From: Myxococcales bacterium
GTDB lineage: Bacteria; Myxococcota_A; Polyangia; Polyangiales; Polyangiaceae
NCBI GenBank assembly: GCA_016706225.1
Contig: JADJKB010000024.1
Span: 62,001-126,000 of the forward strand
Length of the DNA: 64,000 nucleotides
Direction of reading: 5' to 3'
Part shown: in pieces, positions 49,780-58,372 of the stretch
How the letters are laid out: each line of letters starts with the position of its first letter
Numbering within the stretch: the first letter of the stretch is position 1
Made by a program: the position numbers and the translations under genes
The notes under the pieces: model-generated
The model's database searches: none
What the model was told of the DNA's origin: nothing
What the model saw: only the letters and a program-made list of their open reading frames with translations

Positions 49780-50118
49780 TCGATTGCTCGCAATGCCGCC
49801 TCACCGGTGGTGTGATCACCGGTTGGCTGCGCGGAAATGGAAATGGGACGCCGGATCCACGGCGCGCGGATCTGGCAAATCCAAGACAAGCGCGCGCGTC
49901 GATCTTGCAGCGGTCCCCGTCGATTTTCCGAGGGAGCTCGCCGGTGCGCCCAGAGCACAGTCCCGCCGGCGAGCTCCGACTCGGTGTGGTCGAGGCCCTG
50001 ACGCCCTGCGCTCACTCTGTGGCGAAAGAGCGACGCGCAGAGTGCTGCGCGGCGAGGCTAAGTGCTGGAAAATGGGCGACTGTGTGGACTGGTATGACCA
50101 GTGCAGAGTGGCTCGGTC
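49780..50118. other. Intergenic stretch with a dyad near the protease start
   Basis: About 339 bases between the divergent protease and lipoprotein genes. Near 49804-49825 a TCACCGGTGG...GATCACCGGT pattern gives dyad symmetry and shares the TGATCACC core with the sites at 7894-7938. No convincing gene: the short frames here have no ribosome binding site and shadow-like composition. Confidence 0.4.
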
Positions 50119-50979
50119 ATGAAAGCTCTCTCCGCTTCTTTCCTGATTGTCTGTCTCTCCACCGCCTGCTCGTTCCGGCACGACGACGATTCGCCGCGCC
50201 TCACGGATCCCGAGGGGCCCGTTGCTGCCTCGGCGGCGGAGGCCTGGCCCAAGGCGCCAACACAGGTCCCGGCCATCGATGAGCAAGCCATTCTCGATGC
50301 CTGCGCGCTGGCAGGCGCCTGCGCCCCTGAAGTCACCGCTGAGGACAAGTCGACCCGAGTCTCTCTGGTTCAGCTCTGCGTCTCCGACATGGTCTTCTCG
50401 GCCGAGCGCGCCATTCCGATCAGCCAGTGGTCCGCTCGCAACGAGCGCGCGGAGTACTGGGTCGACTGTGTGCTCACGCACACCAATGACTGCGGCGCGG
50501 TCAACGCCTGTGCGACGAAGCGCGATTCCAGGATCACTTGTCAGGAGGACGGCTGCTCTGCTTCGGAGAAGTTCGAGGTGTCGTGCAACGGCAGTGTGGC
50601 AACGCTGAAAGGAGCTGGTGCTTCGTTCAGTCGCGACTGCGCGCGGGCGTTCGCGGAGTGCGATCCGAAGAGCGAGACCGGCTGTACCGACCGACACTAC
50701 TCGGCGTGCCCCAAGGACATCAGCACGAAGGACCGTTGTGACGGTGACGTTCGCCTCGGCTGCGACGGCATGGGTCAAGTGAGCTACCATGACTGCACGC
50801 GCCTTGGCGGGATCTGCGGCACCACCCCGGACGGCTCGGAGGGCTGTATCTACCCGGCGCCGGTGTCAGCGGAGTGCGGCGAAGAGGCAGCAGCGCCCGA
50901 GTGCTCCGGAGCGACCCTGTCTACCTGTGTGAACGGACAGAGAGTCAGCACCTCGACGTCGCTGTGTCAGGGGCCTTGA
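50119..50979 (+). CDS. Cys-rich lipoprotein of unknown function
   Basis: I use the ATG of MKALSASFLIVCLSTAC; a GTG-rich upstream frame adds six residues at most. The 286-aa product has a lipoprotein signal (LSTAC, Cys17) and about 25 cysteines spread along the chain (DACALAGACAPE, VDCVLTHTNDCGAVNACATK, CGTTPDGSEGC). Disulfide-rich, exported, no recognised family. It is divergent from the papain-like protease gene; a common role is possible but not shown. Confidence 0.72.
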   Translation: MKALSASFLIVCLSTACSFRHDDDSPRLTDPEGPVAASAAEAWPKAPTQVPAIDEQAILDACALAGACAPEVTAEDKSTRVSLVQLCVSDMVFSAERAIPISQWSARNERAEYWVDCVLTHTNDCGAVNACATKRDSRITCQEDGCSASEKFEVSCNGSVATLKGAGASFSRDCARAFAECDPKSETGCTDRHYSACPKDISTKDRCDGDVRLGCDGMGQVSYHDCTRLGGICGTTPDGSEGCIYPAPVSAECGEEAAAPECSGATLSTCVNGQRVSTSTSLCQGP

Positions 50980-51033
50980 GCGCAGGCTCACCGCCTGCGA
51001 GAGTGTCATGATCTCCTGGACCAGGCGAAGGTC

Positions 51034-52020
51034 ATGAAGATGTTGGACACTGCGAGCGGGATGATGGGCAGCAGGGCGGGCGCGTTCGGAGCTCGGCGCT
51101 GGCGAAGCGGGAGCTTCGCATGGGCCGCCGGGTTGTTCCTGCACTTTGGCTGCGCTGAGCCGGCGCACCCTTCCGCGCCGAGTGTCCTACCTGACCCGCC
51201 CGTGCGCGACGCCGCCGCCGCCGAGGAACTGGCTGAGCCAGCGCCGGTCCCTACCGAGGCGTTGTCGGAGCTACCGCCGGAGGAGCGTTGTGCCTCAGGG
51301 GTGGGGGTGGGTGGGCTGCGGGCTTGGCCCACTGCAAGTGGTCGTGAGGTTTCGAGCCGGCGTGGCGGCGTCAACGTGAGTGGCAAGCTCGATGCACTGA
51401 AACCCGGCTACAACTGCGGCGGTTCACCGGTCGGTTGTGCGGAGCTCTCGCCGTTGACTGCGACGGTCGCTGCCGACGACGGCACGAACATCGAGCTCCG
51501 GGCGGGCCACAACGAGCGCGGCGAGTATCTGGCGCTCGGTCGCCGGCACCAGTTTTCGATCGTGTGGTGTGGGGCCGACGACGCCGGCCGCCCGTATGCC
51601 GAGCTGCGTGGCGCGAGTATTCTCGACCGAACGGTGGGCGCGCCCGCCGCCGGCTGTCTCATGGAAGTGCACTCTTCGGCACCGCTTGCCAAGCTCGAGG
51701 CGTGGCCTCGCCTGCCTCTGGCGGAGCTGTCACGCAAGTCCGTGCAGGCGGGCGGCTTCAACACCGAGGGCTGGGTGTCTGATCGCTTCGTCCCCAAGCC
51801 GTGCCCGAAGGGCAGGGCGTGCAAACCTCAACCTCCGCCGCACGTCACGCTGAGCGACGCCGCATCGTCGCGCGGGCACAGCCTCGTACTCATGACGCCG
51901 TCGCCCATGAAGATCCCGCTCGGCGGCCCGTATCAAGTGTCGGTGGCGCTGTGCGGCTCGAGTATGTACGGCGGCGACAATGAAGGCACGTTGGTGGCGC
52001 TCACACGGAAGAAACCGTAA
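51034..52020 (+). CDS. Lipoprotein of unknown function
   Basis: This 328-aa frame starts at ATG 51034; ATG 51061 or 51064 would give a shorter N-region before the hydrophobic stretch (FAWAAGLFLHFGC), a plausible lipobox. A Pro/Ala/Glu linker leads to a beta-rich domain from about residue 85, with several Cys (YNCGGSPVGCAE, KPCPKGRACKP) and Tyr/Gly strands. No family recognised. It is followed after 14 bases by a methyltransferase gene. Confidence 0.65.
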   Translation: MKMLDTASGMMGSRAGAFGARRWRSGSFAWAAGLFLHFGCAEPAHPSAPSVLPDPPVRDAAAAEELAEPAPVPTEALSELPPEERCASGVGVGGLRAWPTASGREVSSRRGGVNVSGKLDALKPGYNCGGSPVGCAELSPLTATVAADDGTNIELRAGHNERGEYLALGRRHQFSIVWCGADDAGRPYAELRGASILDRTVGAPAAGCLMEVHSSAPLAKLEAWPRLPLAELSRKSVQAGGFNTEGWVSDRFVPKPCPKGRACKPQPPPHVTLSDAASSRGHSLVLMTPSPMKIPLGGPYQVSVALCGSSMYGGDNEGTLVALTRKKP

Positions 52021-52034
52021 GGCGGGCGCGGCCC

Positions 52035-52748
52035 ATGTTCCACGCCAAAGGACCCACGTTCTTCGAGCTCGTGCGGCAGGCTCTCGCGTCTACCGAGGGC
52101 GGCTACGACCTGCTCGCGCCGAAGTTCGACTACACGCCGTTTCGCACACCGGATGCAGTGCTCGCGCCGATGGTGGATCTCATCGGGGGCCCCGGCTCCA
52201 TCGACTCTGCGTTGGACGTCTGCTGTGGGACAGGCGCGGCGATGGCACACCTTCGCGCCGTCTGCCGGGCGCGGGTGGTCGGCATCGACTTCAGCCAGGG
52301 CATGCTCAGCGAGGCACGTCGGCGTCTCGGCGACGCACCCGGTCAGGCCCGCGTCGAGCTGGTGCACGGCAACGCACTCAATATGCCCTTCGAGCGGGAG
52401 TTCGACGTCGTCACCTGCGTCGGCGCGTTGGGTCACATCCTGCCACGCGACGAAGAGCGCTTCGTTCGCGGGATCTGGCGCGCGCTGCGACCCGGAGGAC
52501 GTTTTCTCTTTGCCACCGGAGAGATGCCACCGCTGAGCTCGCCATGGCGCTGGGCCACTCACGCCTTCAACGGCGTCATGCGCGTGCGCAATGCCGTCTG
52601 GAAGCCCGAGTTCGTGATGTACTACCTCACGTTCGCGTGGCCCAAGGTGCGGACGCTGCTCGAGGGTCAGGGCTTCCGAACAGAAGCGCGAGGCGACGTC
52701 TGCCCGCCACCGTTCGAGCGGGTGCTCATCGTCGTTGCAACACGCTGA
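52035..52748 (+). CDS. Class I SAM-dependent methyltransferase
   Basis: This 237-aa protein has a Rossmann-type methyltransferase core: SALDVCCGTGAAMAHL (SAM motif I, with CCGTG), GIDFSQGMLSEAR (motif II acidic loop), VHGNALNMPF and VTCVGALGHI, then LRPGGRFLFA. The N-terminal YDLLAPKFDYTPFRTP and C-terminal YYLTFAWPKVRTLLEGQGF are typical of small-molecule methyltransferases. The substrate is unknown. Confidence 0.85.
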   Translation: MFHAKGPTFFELVRQALASTEGGYDLLAPKFDYTPFRTPDAVLAPMVDLIGGPGSIDSALDVCCGTGAAMAHLRAVCRARVVGIDFSQGMLSEARRRLGDAPGQARVELVHGNALNMPFEREFDVVTCVGALGHILPRDEERFVRGIWRALRPGGRFLFATGEMPPLSSPWRWATHAFNGVMRVRNAVWKPEFVMYYLTFAWPKVRTLLEGQGFRTEARGDVCPPPFERVLIVVATR

Positions 52749-52814
52749 CGCGTCGTCGGCGCGGGCGCCTGCCCTCATGGCCACCCTTTCCAGCTAGGAG
52801 CTGAGTCGATGGCT

Positions 52815-53120
52815 CTACTTCACGTGTCTGACCGGGATCTCGTGGCCGTCCACCGTGATCGTGCACTCGCCGTCGAGTGCGTTCACTCCACCCCAAGTGA
52901 TGGCGACTTGGACCTCCACCTGGCGGTGTGCCTCGCGGTAGCTGCCGCGGGTAGCGTCCGCCGTCGCGTGGAGCTCACCGAGACCTATCCACGACCAGGA
53001 ACGGCGTGCGATCTCCGTTCCATCCCATTCGAGCTTGAAGCCCTTGGTGAGCTCGTTGCGTGAAACAACGAGCTCGTGCCCTTCATGCTCGGCTTCCCAG
53101 CGCGTTCCAAGCATCCCCAT
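52815..53120 (-). CDS. Small beta-rich protein of unknown function
   Basis: This 101-aa protein has clean beta-strand periodicity (GHELVVSRNELTKGFKLEWDGTEIARRSWSWIG in parts, then VEVQVAITWGG and ECTITVDGHEIPV) and ordinary amino-acid composition, unlike the Arg-rich shadows around it. No signal peptide. I do not recognise the family. It stands alone between a methyltransferase gene and repeat copy B. Confidence 0.6.
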   Translation of the reverse strand: MGMLGTRWEAEHEGHELVVSRNELTKGFKLEWDGTEIARRSWSWIGLGELHATADATRGSYREAHRQVEVQVAITWGGVNALDGECTITVDGHEIPVRHVK

Positions 53121-53536
53121 GCGCTGAACATATCCAACTTACCATCAGCGGTCGAGCGCCGTGGTCGGCGTGCTTGAACCCGCCCAAAGAACTGGCCGAC
53201 CTCCGCTCTAACTCCGCGCGCGTCGCGACCCGCTCGTAGTCCACCTTCGCCATTCCAGCAGTATCTCACCGACGTGTGGGTCATAGCCATGCGCCCCTAG
53301 AACACCGATCGGCTTGCGCTGCTCGTGTTCTAGGACCTTTACGTTGGGGCTGCGCCACAAACCCCCGGCCTTCGGCCGTGCGCGCTCCGCGCGCGAGCGC
53401 CGAACACCTTGCAAGTCCCGGAAAACAAACGACGTTCAACCTGTTCGGCGCTCTAGCCATCTGCGTCTTCGGCCAATGCTTGGCATGCGAGTGACTCGTG
53501 TTTCCTGGGGGTTGGCCTCCCAGCTAGAGTCCGAGG
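53121..53536. other. Intergenic region holding repeat copy B
   Basis: About 416 bases without a supportable gene. The right half is the 161-bp repeat (53296-53456). A short frame starting at 53314 reads through the repeat into the next gene's upstream region and shares its peptide with copy A; I treat it as a by-product. Confidence 0.6.
53296..53456. repeat. 161-bp hairpin-rich dispersed repeat, copy B (inverted)
   Basis: Reverse complement of 13373-13533 with about six substitutions. The outer 10-bp stem (GCGCCGAACA with TGTTCGGCGC) and the CTAG-ended 10-bp stem (CCTAGAACAC with GTGTTCTAGG) are unchanged. Substitutions fall in the loop of the first stem, in the loop of the last stem, beside one end, and one in the GGGGC/GCCCC stem. 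There is no open reading frame that looks like a transposase. Confidence 0.9.
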
Positions 53537-54172
53537 GTGGCGCTGCGCGATCTCACGCCTGAAGAGCTCGAGCGAGTCAGCACAGGCACCATCGCGCACT
53601 ACGAGCTGTCTGCAGAATCGTTCCGCGAAGGTACCAAAGACCACGACGTGAGCCAGAACGTCGATGCGTTGCTCCGGCACATCGAGGGCACTCCGCCTTT
53701 CTCGATCTTGGATTTGGGGTGCGGGCCGGGTCGGGACTTGGCGACTTTTGGCCGCTTGGGTCACCTGGCCGTGGGGCTGGACGGCTCGGCGAGCTTCGCG
53801 CGCATGGCCCGGGAGCGGACTGGCGCCGAGGTGCTGCACCAGGATCTCTTGCGGCTCGACCTGCCGCGCGCGCGGTTCGACGGTGTGTTTGCCAACGCCG
53901 TGCTCTTCCACGTGCCGAGCCAGGAGCTGCCGCGGGTGCTCTCGGAGCTCCGCGAGACACTGAAACCTGGCGGCGTCCTCTTCTGCTCCAATCCGCACGG
54001 CCCCGACCGCGAGGAGTGGCACGGCAACCGCTACGGATCGTTCCTCTGCTGGGAGAGCTGGCGAGGCCATGCGACGCGGGCCGGGTTCGAGGCGCTCGAG
54101 CACTACTACCGGCCCAGCGGTCTCCCGCGAGATCGGCAGCCGTGGCTCGCGAGTGTGTGGCGCAAGCAGTGA
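53537..54172 (+). CDS. Class I SAM-dependent methyltransferase
   Basis: GTG start; 211 aa. Motif I is ILDLGCGPGRDLATF, then VGLDGSASFARMA, DLLRLDLPRARFDGVFANAVLFHV and LKPGGVLFCSNPHG. The C-terminal segment (WESWRGHATRAGFEALEHYYRP) is the usual last strand pair. A second methyltransferase gene follows after 25 bases on the same strand, so the two may be cotranscribed. The substrate is unknown. Confidence 0.88.
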   Translation: MALRDLTPEELERVSTGTIAHYELSAESFREGTKDHDVSQNVDALLRHIEGTPPFSILDLGCGPGRDLATFGRLGHLAVGLDGSASFARMARERTGAEVLHQDLLRLDLPRARFDGVFANAVLFHVPSQELPRVLSELRETLKPGGVLFCSNPHGPDREEWHGNRYGSFLCWESWRGHATRAGFEALEHYYRPSGLPRDRQPWLASVWRKQ

Positions 54173-54197
54173 ACCAGAGACACAAAAAGCAGGGAGC

Positions 54198-54908
54198 ATG
54201 GTCAGACCCGAGAGCGAAGAGCAGGCGCGCATCTACCAGCAGCGGGCCGACGAGTACGACGAGCTCATCTGCGCGGAGGACGCCGACGGAGAGCTACCGC
54301 GAGAGCTAGCGCGCCGTGTGCCGCTGAGCGGGGCAGTGCTGGTCGACGTGGGTGCAGGTACGGGACGCATCGCGCGCTTGCTCAGCGGTAGCGTCGCACA
54401 CGTACACCTGGTCGAGCGTGCGGCGCCGATGCTCGCTCTGGCCGAGCGCCGGCTCGCCGAGAACGGCATCCAGAACTTCACCGCCCACCTGTCGGACGTC
54501 CGGGAGCTGCCGCTCGCGGACGCGTCCGCCGACGTCGCCATCGCGGCCTGGGTGTTCGGGCATTTTCGCTCGTGGATGCCCGAGACCTGGCGCACCGACG
54601 TTGATGAAGCCCTCGCCGAGATGCGCCGCGTGCTCCGTCCGGGCGGACATCGCGTGCTGGTCGAGAGCCTCGGTACCGGGCACGAGACACCTCGCAAGAA
54701 CGAGCCGCTCGACGAGTACTTCGAGTTTCTGGAGCGACGACACGGCTTCGAGCGGAGTGTCATCCGCACCGACTACGTCTTTCCGGACGTGGACACCACC
54801 GCGCGCATCGCTGGAGGGTTTTTCGGAGACGCCATGGCCAAACGCATCCGCGAAAACGCTTGGGCGCGGCTGCCGGAGTGCACGGCGGTGTTCGTCTCCC
54901 GGGGATGA
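54198..54908 (+). CDS. Class I SAM-dependent methyltransferase
   Basis: The start is ATG after AGGGAG; 236 aa. YQQRADEYDELI, motif I LVDVGAGTGRIARLL, VERAAPMLALAERRL, LPLADASADVAIAAWVFGHF and LRPGGHRVLVESLG give a standard SAM-binding fold. It is only distantly like the two preceding methyltransferases, so this is a functional cluster or coincidence rather than a recent duplication. The substrate is unknown. Confidence 0.87.
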   Translation: MVRPESEEQARIYQQRADEYDELICAEDADGELPRELARRVPLSGAVLVDVGAGTGRIARLLSGSVAHVHLVERAAPMLALAERRLAENGIQNFTAHLSDVRELPLADASADVAIAAWVFGHFRSWMPETWRTDVDEALAEMRRVLRPGGHRVLVESLGTGHETPRKNEPLDEYFEFLERRHGFERSVIRTDYVFPDVDTTARIAGGFFGDAMAKRIRENAWARLPECTAVFVSRG

Positions 54909-54955
54909 GCGGCCGTCGAAAGCACGGAAACACCCGGAGCGCCCCTTGCTCCCAG

Positions 54956-54984
54956 TTGTCACGTTCGGACCCCCGCGTTAGGAA
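54956..54984 (+). promoter_or_regulatory. Sigma70-type promoter of hcrAB
   Basis: TTGTCA (54956-54961), 17-base spacer, TAGGAA (54979-54984), then only six bases to the ATG at 54991. This is the best two-box promoter in the window. Confidence 0.6.
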
Positions 54985-54990
54985 ACGGGC

Positions 54991-57351
54991 ATGGGTGCGC
55001 GCGACATTCACGGTCCCAAGCCGCCGTGGGACAAGGGCTTCACCGTCGTCGGCAAGTCGCATCGAAAGGTCGACGGTCTGTCGAAGGCGACCGGTGAGGC
55101 CATCTACACCGACGACATCCAGCTGCCCGGCATGTTGCACGCCAAGACGCTGCGCAGCCCGCTCGCCCACGCGCGCATCAAGAGCATCGACGTGACCCGC
55201 GCCCTCGCGCTGCCGGGCGTACACGCGGTCATCACCGGTCGCGACATGCCGGAGCGGTACGGCGTCATTCCGTGGACTCAGGACGAGAACGCTCTGGCTT
55301 TGGACAAGGTGCGCTTCGTTGGTGATCCCGTGGCTGCGGTCGCTGCCATCGATGAGGACACCGCCGTGCAGGCGCTCGAGTTGATCGACGTCGAGTACGA
55401 GCCGCTCCACGTCTTCCTCGATCCGGAAGATGCCCTCGCGAACGCCGAGCCGAAGATCCACGAGGACAAGAAGAGCAACGTCAGCAAACACGTTCTGCTC
55501 GACTTTGGAGACGTGGACGGTGCCATCAACTCGGCGGATGTGATCGTCGAGGGTGAGTTCGGCTTTCACGGCACGACCCACGCGCCCATCGAACCGCACT
55601 GCGCCGTGGCACGCGTGTCACCGGACGGCCTGCTGACGGTGTGGAGCGCGACCCAGATCACCCACTACGTTCACCGCGCGCTGGCCAAGGTGCTCGAGCT
55701 GCCGGAGCAGCAAATTCGGGTGATCCAGCCCTGTCTCGGTGGAGCGTTTGGCGGCAAGAGTGATCCCTTCAGCCTGGAGTTCTGCGTGGCGAAGCTGGCG
55801 CTCGTCACCGGGCGCCCGGTGAAGATGCTCTACACCCGAGAAGAGGTCTTCTACACCCACCGCGGGCGTCACCCGATGAAGCTCCGGTACAAGACCGGCG
55901 CCACGCAGGACGGCCGGCTGACGGGCGTCGACGCGAAGATCCTGATCGACGGGGGCGCCTACAGCTCCTTCGGTCTGGTCACGACCTACTACTCGGGTCA
56001 GCTCTTGACGGGGCCCTACGATTTCCCGACCTACCGCTTCGACTCGACGCGGGTGTTCACCAACAAACCGCCGTGCGGGCCCAAGCGCGGGCACGGCTCG
56101 GTGCAGCCGCGGTTCGCGTTCGAGGTGTTGCTGGACGAGGTCGCGGAGAAACTCGAGATGGATCCCATCGAGATCCGGCGCAAGAACTTCCAGGGCGCGT
56201 ACACCGAGACCGTCAACGGGCAGCGCATCACCTCCAATGGTTTTGCCGAATGCCTGCTCGCCGTCGAGGGCGCCAGTGACTGGAAGAACCGCCGAGCCAA
56301 GCTGCCCTACGGGCGAGGGCTCGGTGTTGCCGGCAGCATGTACATCTCCGGCACCAACTACGCCGTCTATCCCAACGAGATGCCGCAAGCGGGCATTCAG
56401 CTCAAGGTCGATCGCTCCGGCATCGTCACGGTGTTCACCGGCGGCAACGACATCGGGCAGGGAAGTAACTCGGTGGTGCGCTACATCGTCGCCGAAGAGC
56501 TCGGCGTGCCGGCAGAACACGTGCGGGTCGTCGCCGCGGACACGGATCTCTGCCCAGTCGATCTCGGGGCGTATTCCAGCCGCGTGACCTTCATGGTCGG
56601 CAACGCCACCATCGACGCCTGTCGCAAACTCCGTTCGCAGATCGTCGAGGTCGTGGCCCAGAAGTGGGAGGTCGCGTCCGACCGCATCTACATGGCTCTG
56701 GGCGAAGTCGTGGACCTGGCCGACGTCGAGCACAAGATGAGCGTGCGCGAGGCGTTTCAGCTGGCCGAGGCCAAGCTCGACACCCTCGGCTCGACCGGCG
56801 CGTACAACACCCCCGAGCTCGGCGGGAAGTACCGAGGCGGCACGATCGGCGCCTCGCCGGCGTACTCGTTCACCGCGCACATCGCTGAGGTCAGCGTCGA
56901 CGTCGAGACGGGGCGCATCAATCTGGACAAGATCTGGGTCGCCCACGACTGCGGTCGCGCGCTGAACCCCACGCTCGTGGCGGGGCAGATGGATGGGTCG
57001 GTCTACATGGGCGCGGCCGAGGCCGTGATGGAGAACCACGCGGTGGACGCGCGCGGGCTGCACACCGGGCCGTCGCTCCTCGACTACCCGATCCCGACCA
57101 CCCTCGACACGCCGGAGATCCAGTCGCTGATCGTCGAGAGCATCGATCCCGAGGGGCCGTACGGCGCGAAGGAGGCGGGCGAGGGCCCGCTGCACTCGGC
57201 GATCCCGGCCATTGGTAACGCCATCTACGACGCCATCGGCGTTCGTTTGCACGACCTGCCGTTCACACCGGCCAAGGTCCTCGCGGCGCTCCGCGAACAG
57301 CGTGAGCAAGTCGAACAACGGCGCGCGCGCCAGGTTCAGGCGGCGGAGTAG
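54991..57351 (+). CDS. hcrA: Molybdenum-binding subunit of a 4-hydroxybenzoyl-CoA reductase-type enzyme
   Basis: This 786-aa protein is a xanthine-oxidase-family large subunit. The N-terminal a/b-hammerhead part starts GFTVVGKSHRKVDG. GGAFGGK at 250-256 marks the Mo-pterin site, GNDIGQGSNSVVRYIVAEELGV and GAYSSRVTFMVGNA follow, and Glu731 in KEAGEGPLH is the general base. GAYSSRVTFMVGNA is, as far as I recall, typical of HcrA-like proteins rather than of xanthine dehydrogenase. It is followed by hcrB after four bases. The substrate is probably a hydroxylated aromatic acyl-CoA or related compound; this rests mainly on the HcrB signature. Confidence 0.9.
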   Translation: MGARDIHGPKPPWDKGFTVVGKSHRKVDGLSKATGEAIYTDDIQLPGMLHAKTLRSPLAHARIKSIDVTRALALPGVHAVITGRDMPERYGVIPWTQDENALALDKVRFVGDPVAAVAAIDEDTAVQALELIDVEYEPLHVFLDPEDALANAEPKIHEDKKSNVSKHVLLDFGDVDGAINSADVIVEGEFGFHGTTHAPIEPHCAVARVSPDGLLTVWSATQITHYVHRALAKVLELPEQQIRVIQPCLGGAFGGKSDPFSLEFCVAKLALVTGRPVKMLYTREEVFYTHRGRHPMKLRYKTGATQDGRLTGVDAKILIDGGAYSSFGLVTTYYSGQLLTGPYDFPTYRFDSTRVFTNKPPCGPKRGHGSVQPRFAFEVLLDEVAEKLEMDPIEIRRKNFQGAYTETVNGQRITSNGFAECLLAVEGASDWKNRRAKLPYGRGLGVAGSMYISGTNYAVYPNEMPQAGIQLKVDRSGIVTVFTGGNDIGQGSNSVVRYIVAEELGVPAEHVRVVAADTDLCPVDLGAYSSRVTFMVGNATIDACRKLRSQIVEVVAQKWEVASDRIYMALGEVVDLADVEHKMSVREAFQLAEAKLDTLGSTGAYNTPELGGKYRGGTIGASPAYSFTAHIAEVSVDVETGRINLDKIWVAHDCGRALNPTLVAGQMDGSVYMGAAEAVMENHAVDARGLHTGPSLLDYPIPTTLDTPEIQSLIVESIDPEGPYGAKEAGEGPLHSAIPAIGNAIYDAIGVRLHDLPFTPAKVLAALREQREQVEQRRARQVQAAE

Positions 57352-57355
57352 GCAC

Positions 57356-58372
57356 ATGCTGAGGCTGCCGCAGTTTTCCGTCGAGAGCCCGACCACCCTG
57401 GAAGGGGCGCTCGCGCTTCTCTCCGAGCACAACGGTCGCGCGCTGCCCATCGCCGGCGGCACCGACTTGTTACCCAACCTGAAACACCGACTCGCGGAGC
57501 CGGAGCTGTTGGTGTCACTCGCGAACGTGGCCGAGCTGGCTGGCATCGTGGTCGAGGCCGACGGCACGCTGGTGATCGGCGCCATGACGCCGCTCGACAC
57601 TCTGGCCCAGCACCCGGCGGTTGTCGCCCGTGCACCGGCCTTGGCTCAGGCTGCCGGCATCGTCGCGAGCCCGCAGATCCGCCGCATGGGCACGCTTGGC
57701 GGCAACGTGATGCTGGACACCCGCTGTCGCTACATCAACCAGACCCACTTCTGGCGGCAGGCCCTCGGGTTCTGCTTGAAGAAGGACGGCACGGTCTGTC
57801 ACGTCGTCGCCGGTGGCAAGAAGTGCGTCGCTGCGGCCAGCAACGACACGGCGCCCGCCCTGATGTCCCTCGGCGGGGAGCTCGACTTCCGAAGCACCCG
57901 CGGCGCGCGGCGCGCGAAGATCGACGAGCTATGGAAGACGGACGGTATCTTCAACAAAAAGACGGATCTCGACGAGCTCCTGGTGAACGTGCGGGTTCCG
58001 CCGCAGCACCCGGGTCACCGCGGTGCGTACGGAAAGATGCGCGAGCGGGGTTCGTTCGACTTTCCACAGCTCGGCATCGCGGTGCGTGTCGATCTCGATG
58101 GTGGTGCCGTGGTGGATGCGGACGTCGCGCTGGTGGCGCTTCAGGCCCGCCCACTGCACGTCAAGGACGTCGCGGACACCATGCGCGGCACGCGTCCGGG
58201 CGAAGCGAGCTTCGAAGACGCGGCGCGCGCCGTCGCCGCTCGCGCGTTCAAACAGTGCCACCCCATGCCCAACATCCCCGGTGATTCCGACTATCGCCAG
58301 GAGATGGTCCCGGTCTACGTGCGGCGCACATTGATGGCGGCCGTCGGGCTGGGCGAGCGGCCGCTGACGTGA
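57356..58372 (+). CDS. hcrB: FAD subunit of a 4-hydroxybenzoyl-CoA reductase-type enzyme, with extra Cys insertion
   Basis: This 338-aa FAD subunit of the xanthine-oxidase family has FAD motifs AGGTDLLP (33-40) and TLGGN (113-117). Between the two FAD halves it has Cys124, Cys140, Cys148 and Cys157, with spacing C-x15-C-x7-C-x8-C. In Thauera 4-hydroxybenzoyl-CoA reductase the corresponding four Cys hold a [4Fe-4S] cluster that lets ferredoxin drive reductive dehydroxylation; xanthine dehydrogenases lack it. The same spacing here is strong evidence for the Hcr type. Its ATG lies four bases after the hcrA stop; its own stop overlaps the next start. Confidence 0.92.
   Translation: MLRLPQFSVESPTTLEGALALLSEHNGRALPIAGGTDLLPNLKHRLAEPELLVSLANVAELAGIVVEADGTLVIGAMTPLDTLAQHPAVVARAPALAQAAGIVASPQIRRMGTLGGNVMLDTRCRYINQTHFWRQALGFCLKKDGTVCHVVAGGKKCVAAASNDTAPALMSLGGELDFRSTRGARRAKIDELWKTDGIFNKKTDLDELLVNVRVPPQHPGHRGAYGKMRERGSFDFPQLGIAVRVDLDGGAVVDADVALVALQARPLHVKDVADTMRGTRPGEASFEDAARAVAARAFKQCHPMPNIPGDSDYRQEMVPVYVRRTLMAAVGLGERPLT

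Noticed and set aside
55618..57600. 660-codon open frame on the minus strand
   Set aside because: It is antisense to hcrA and hcrB, whose motifs and spacing are unmistakable. High GC keeps many wrong frames open.
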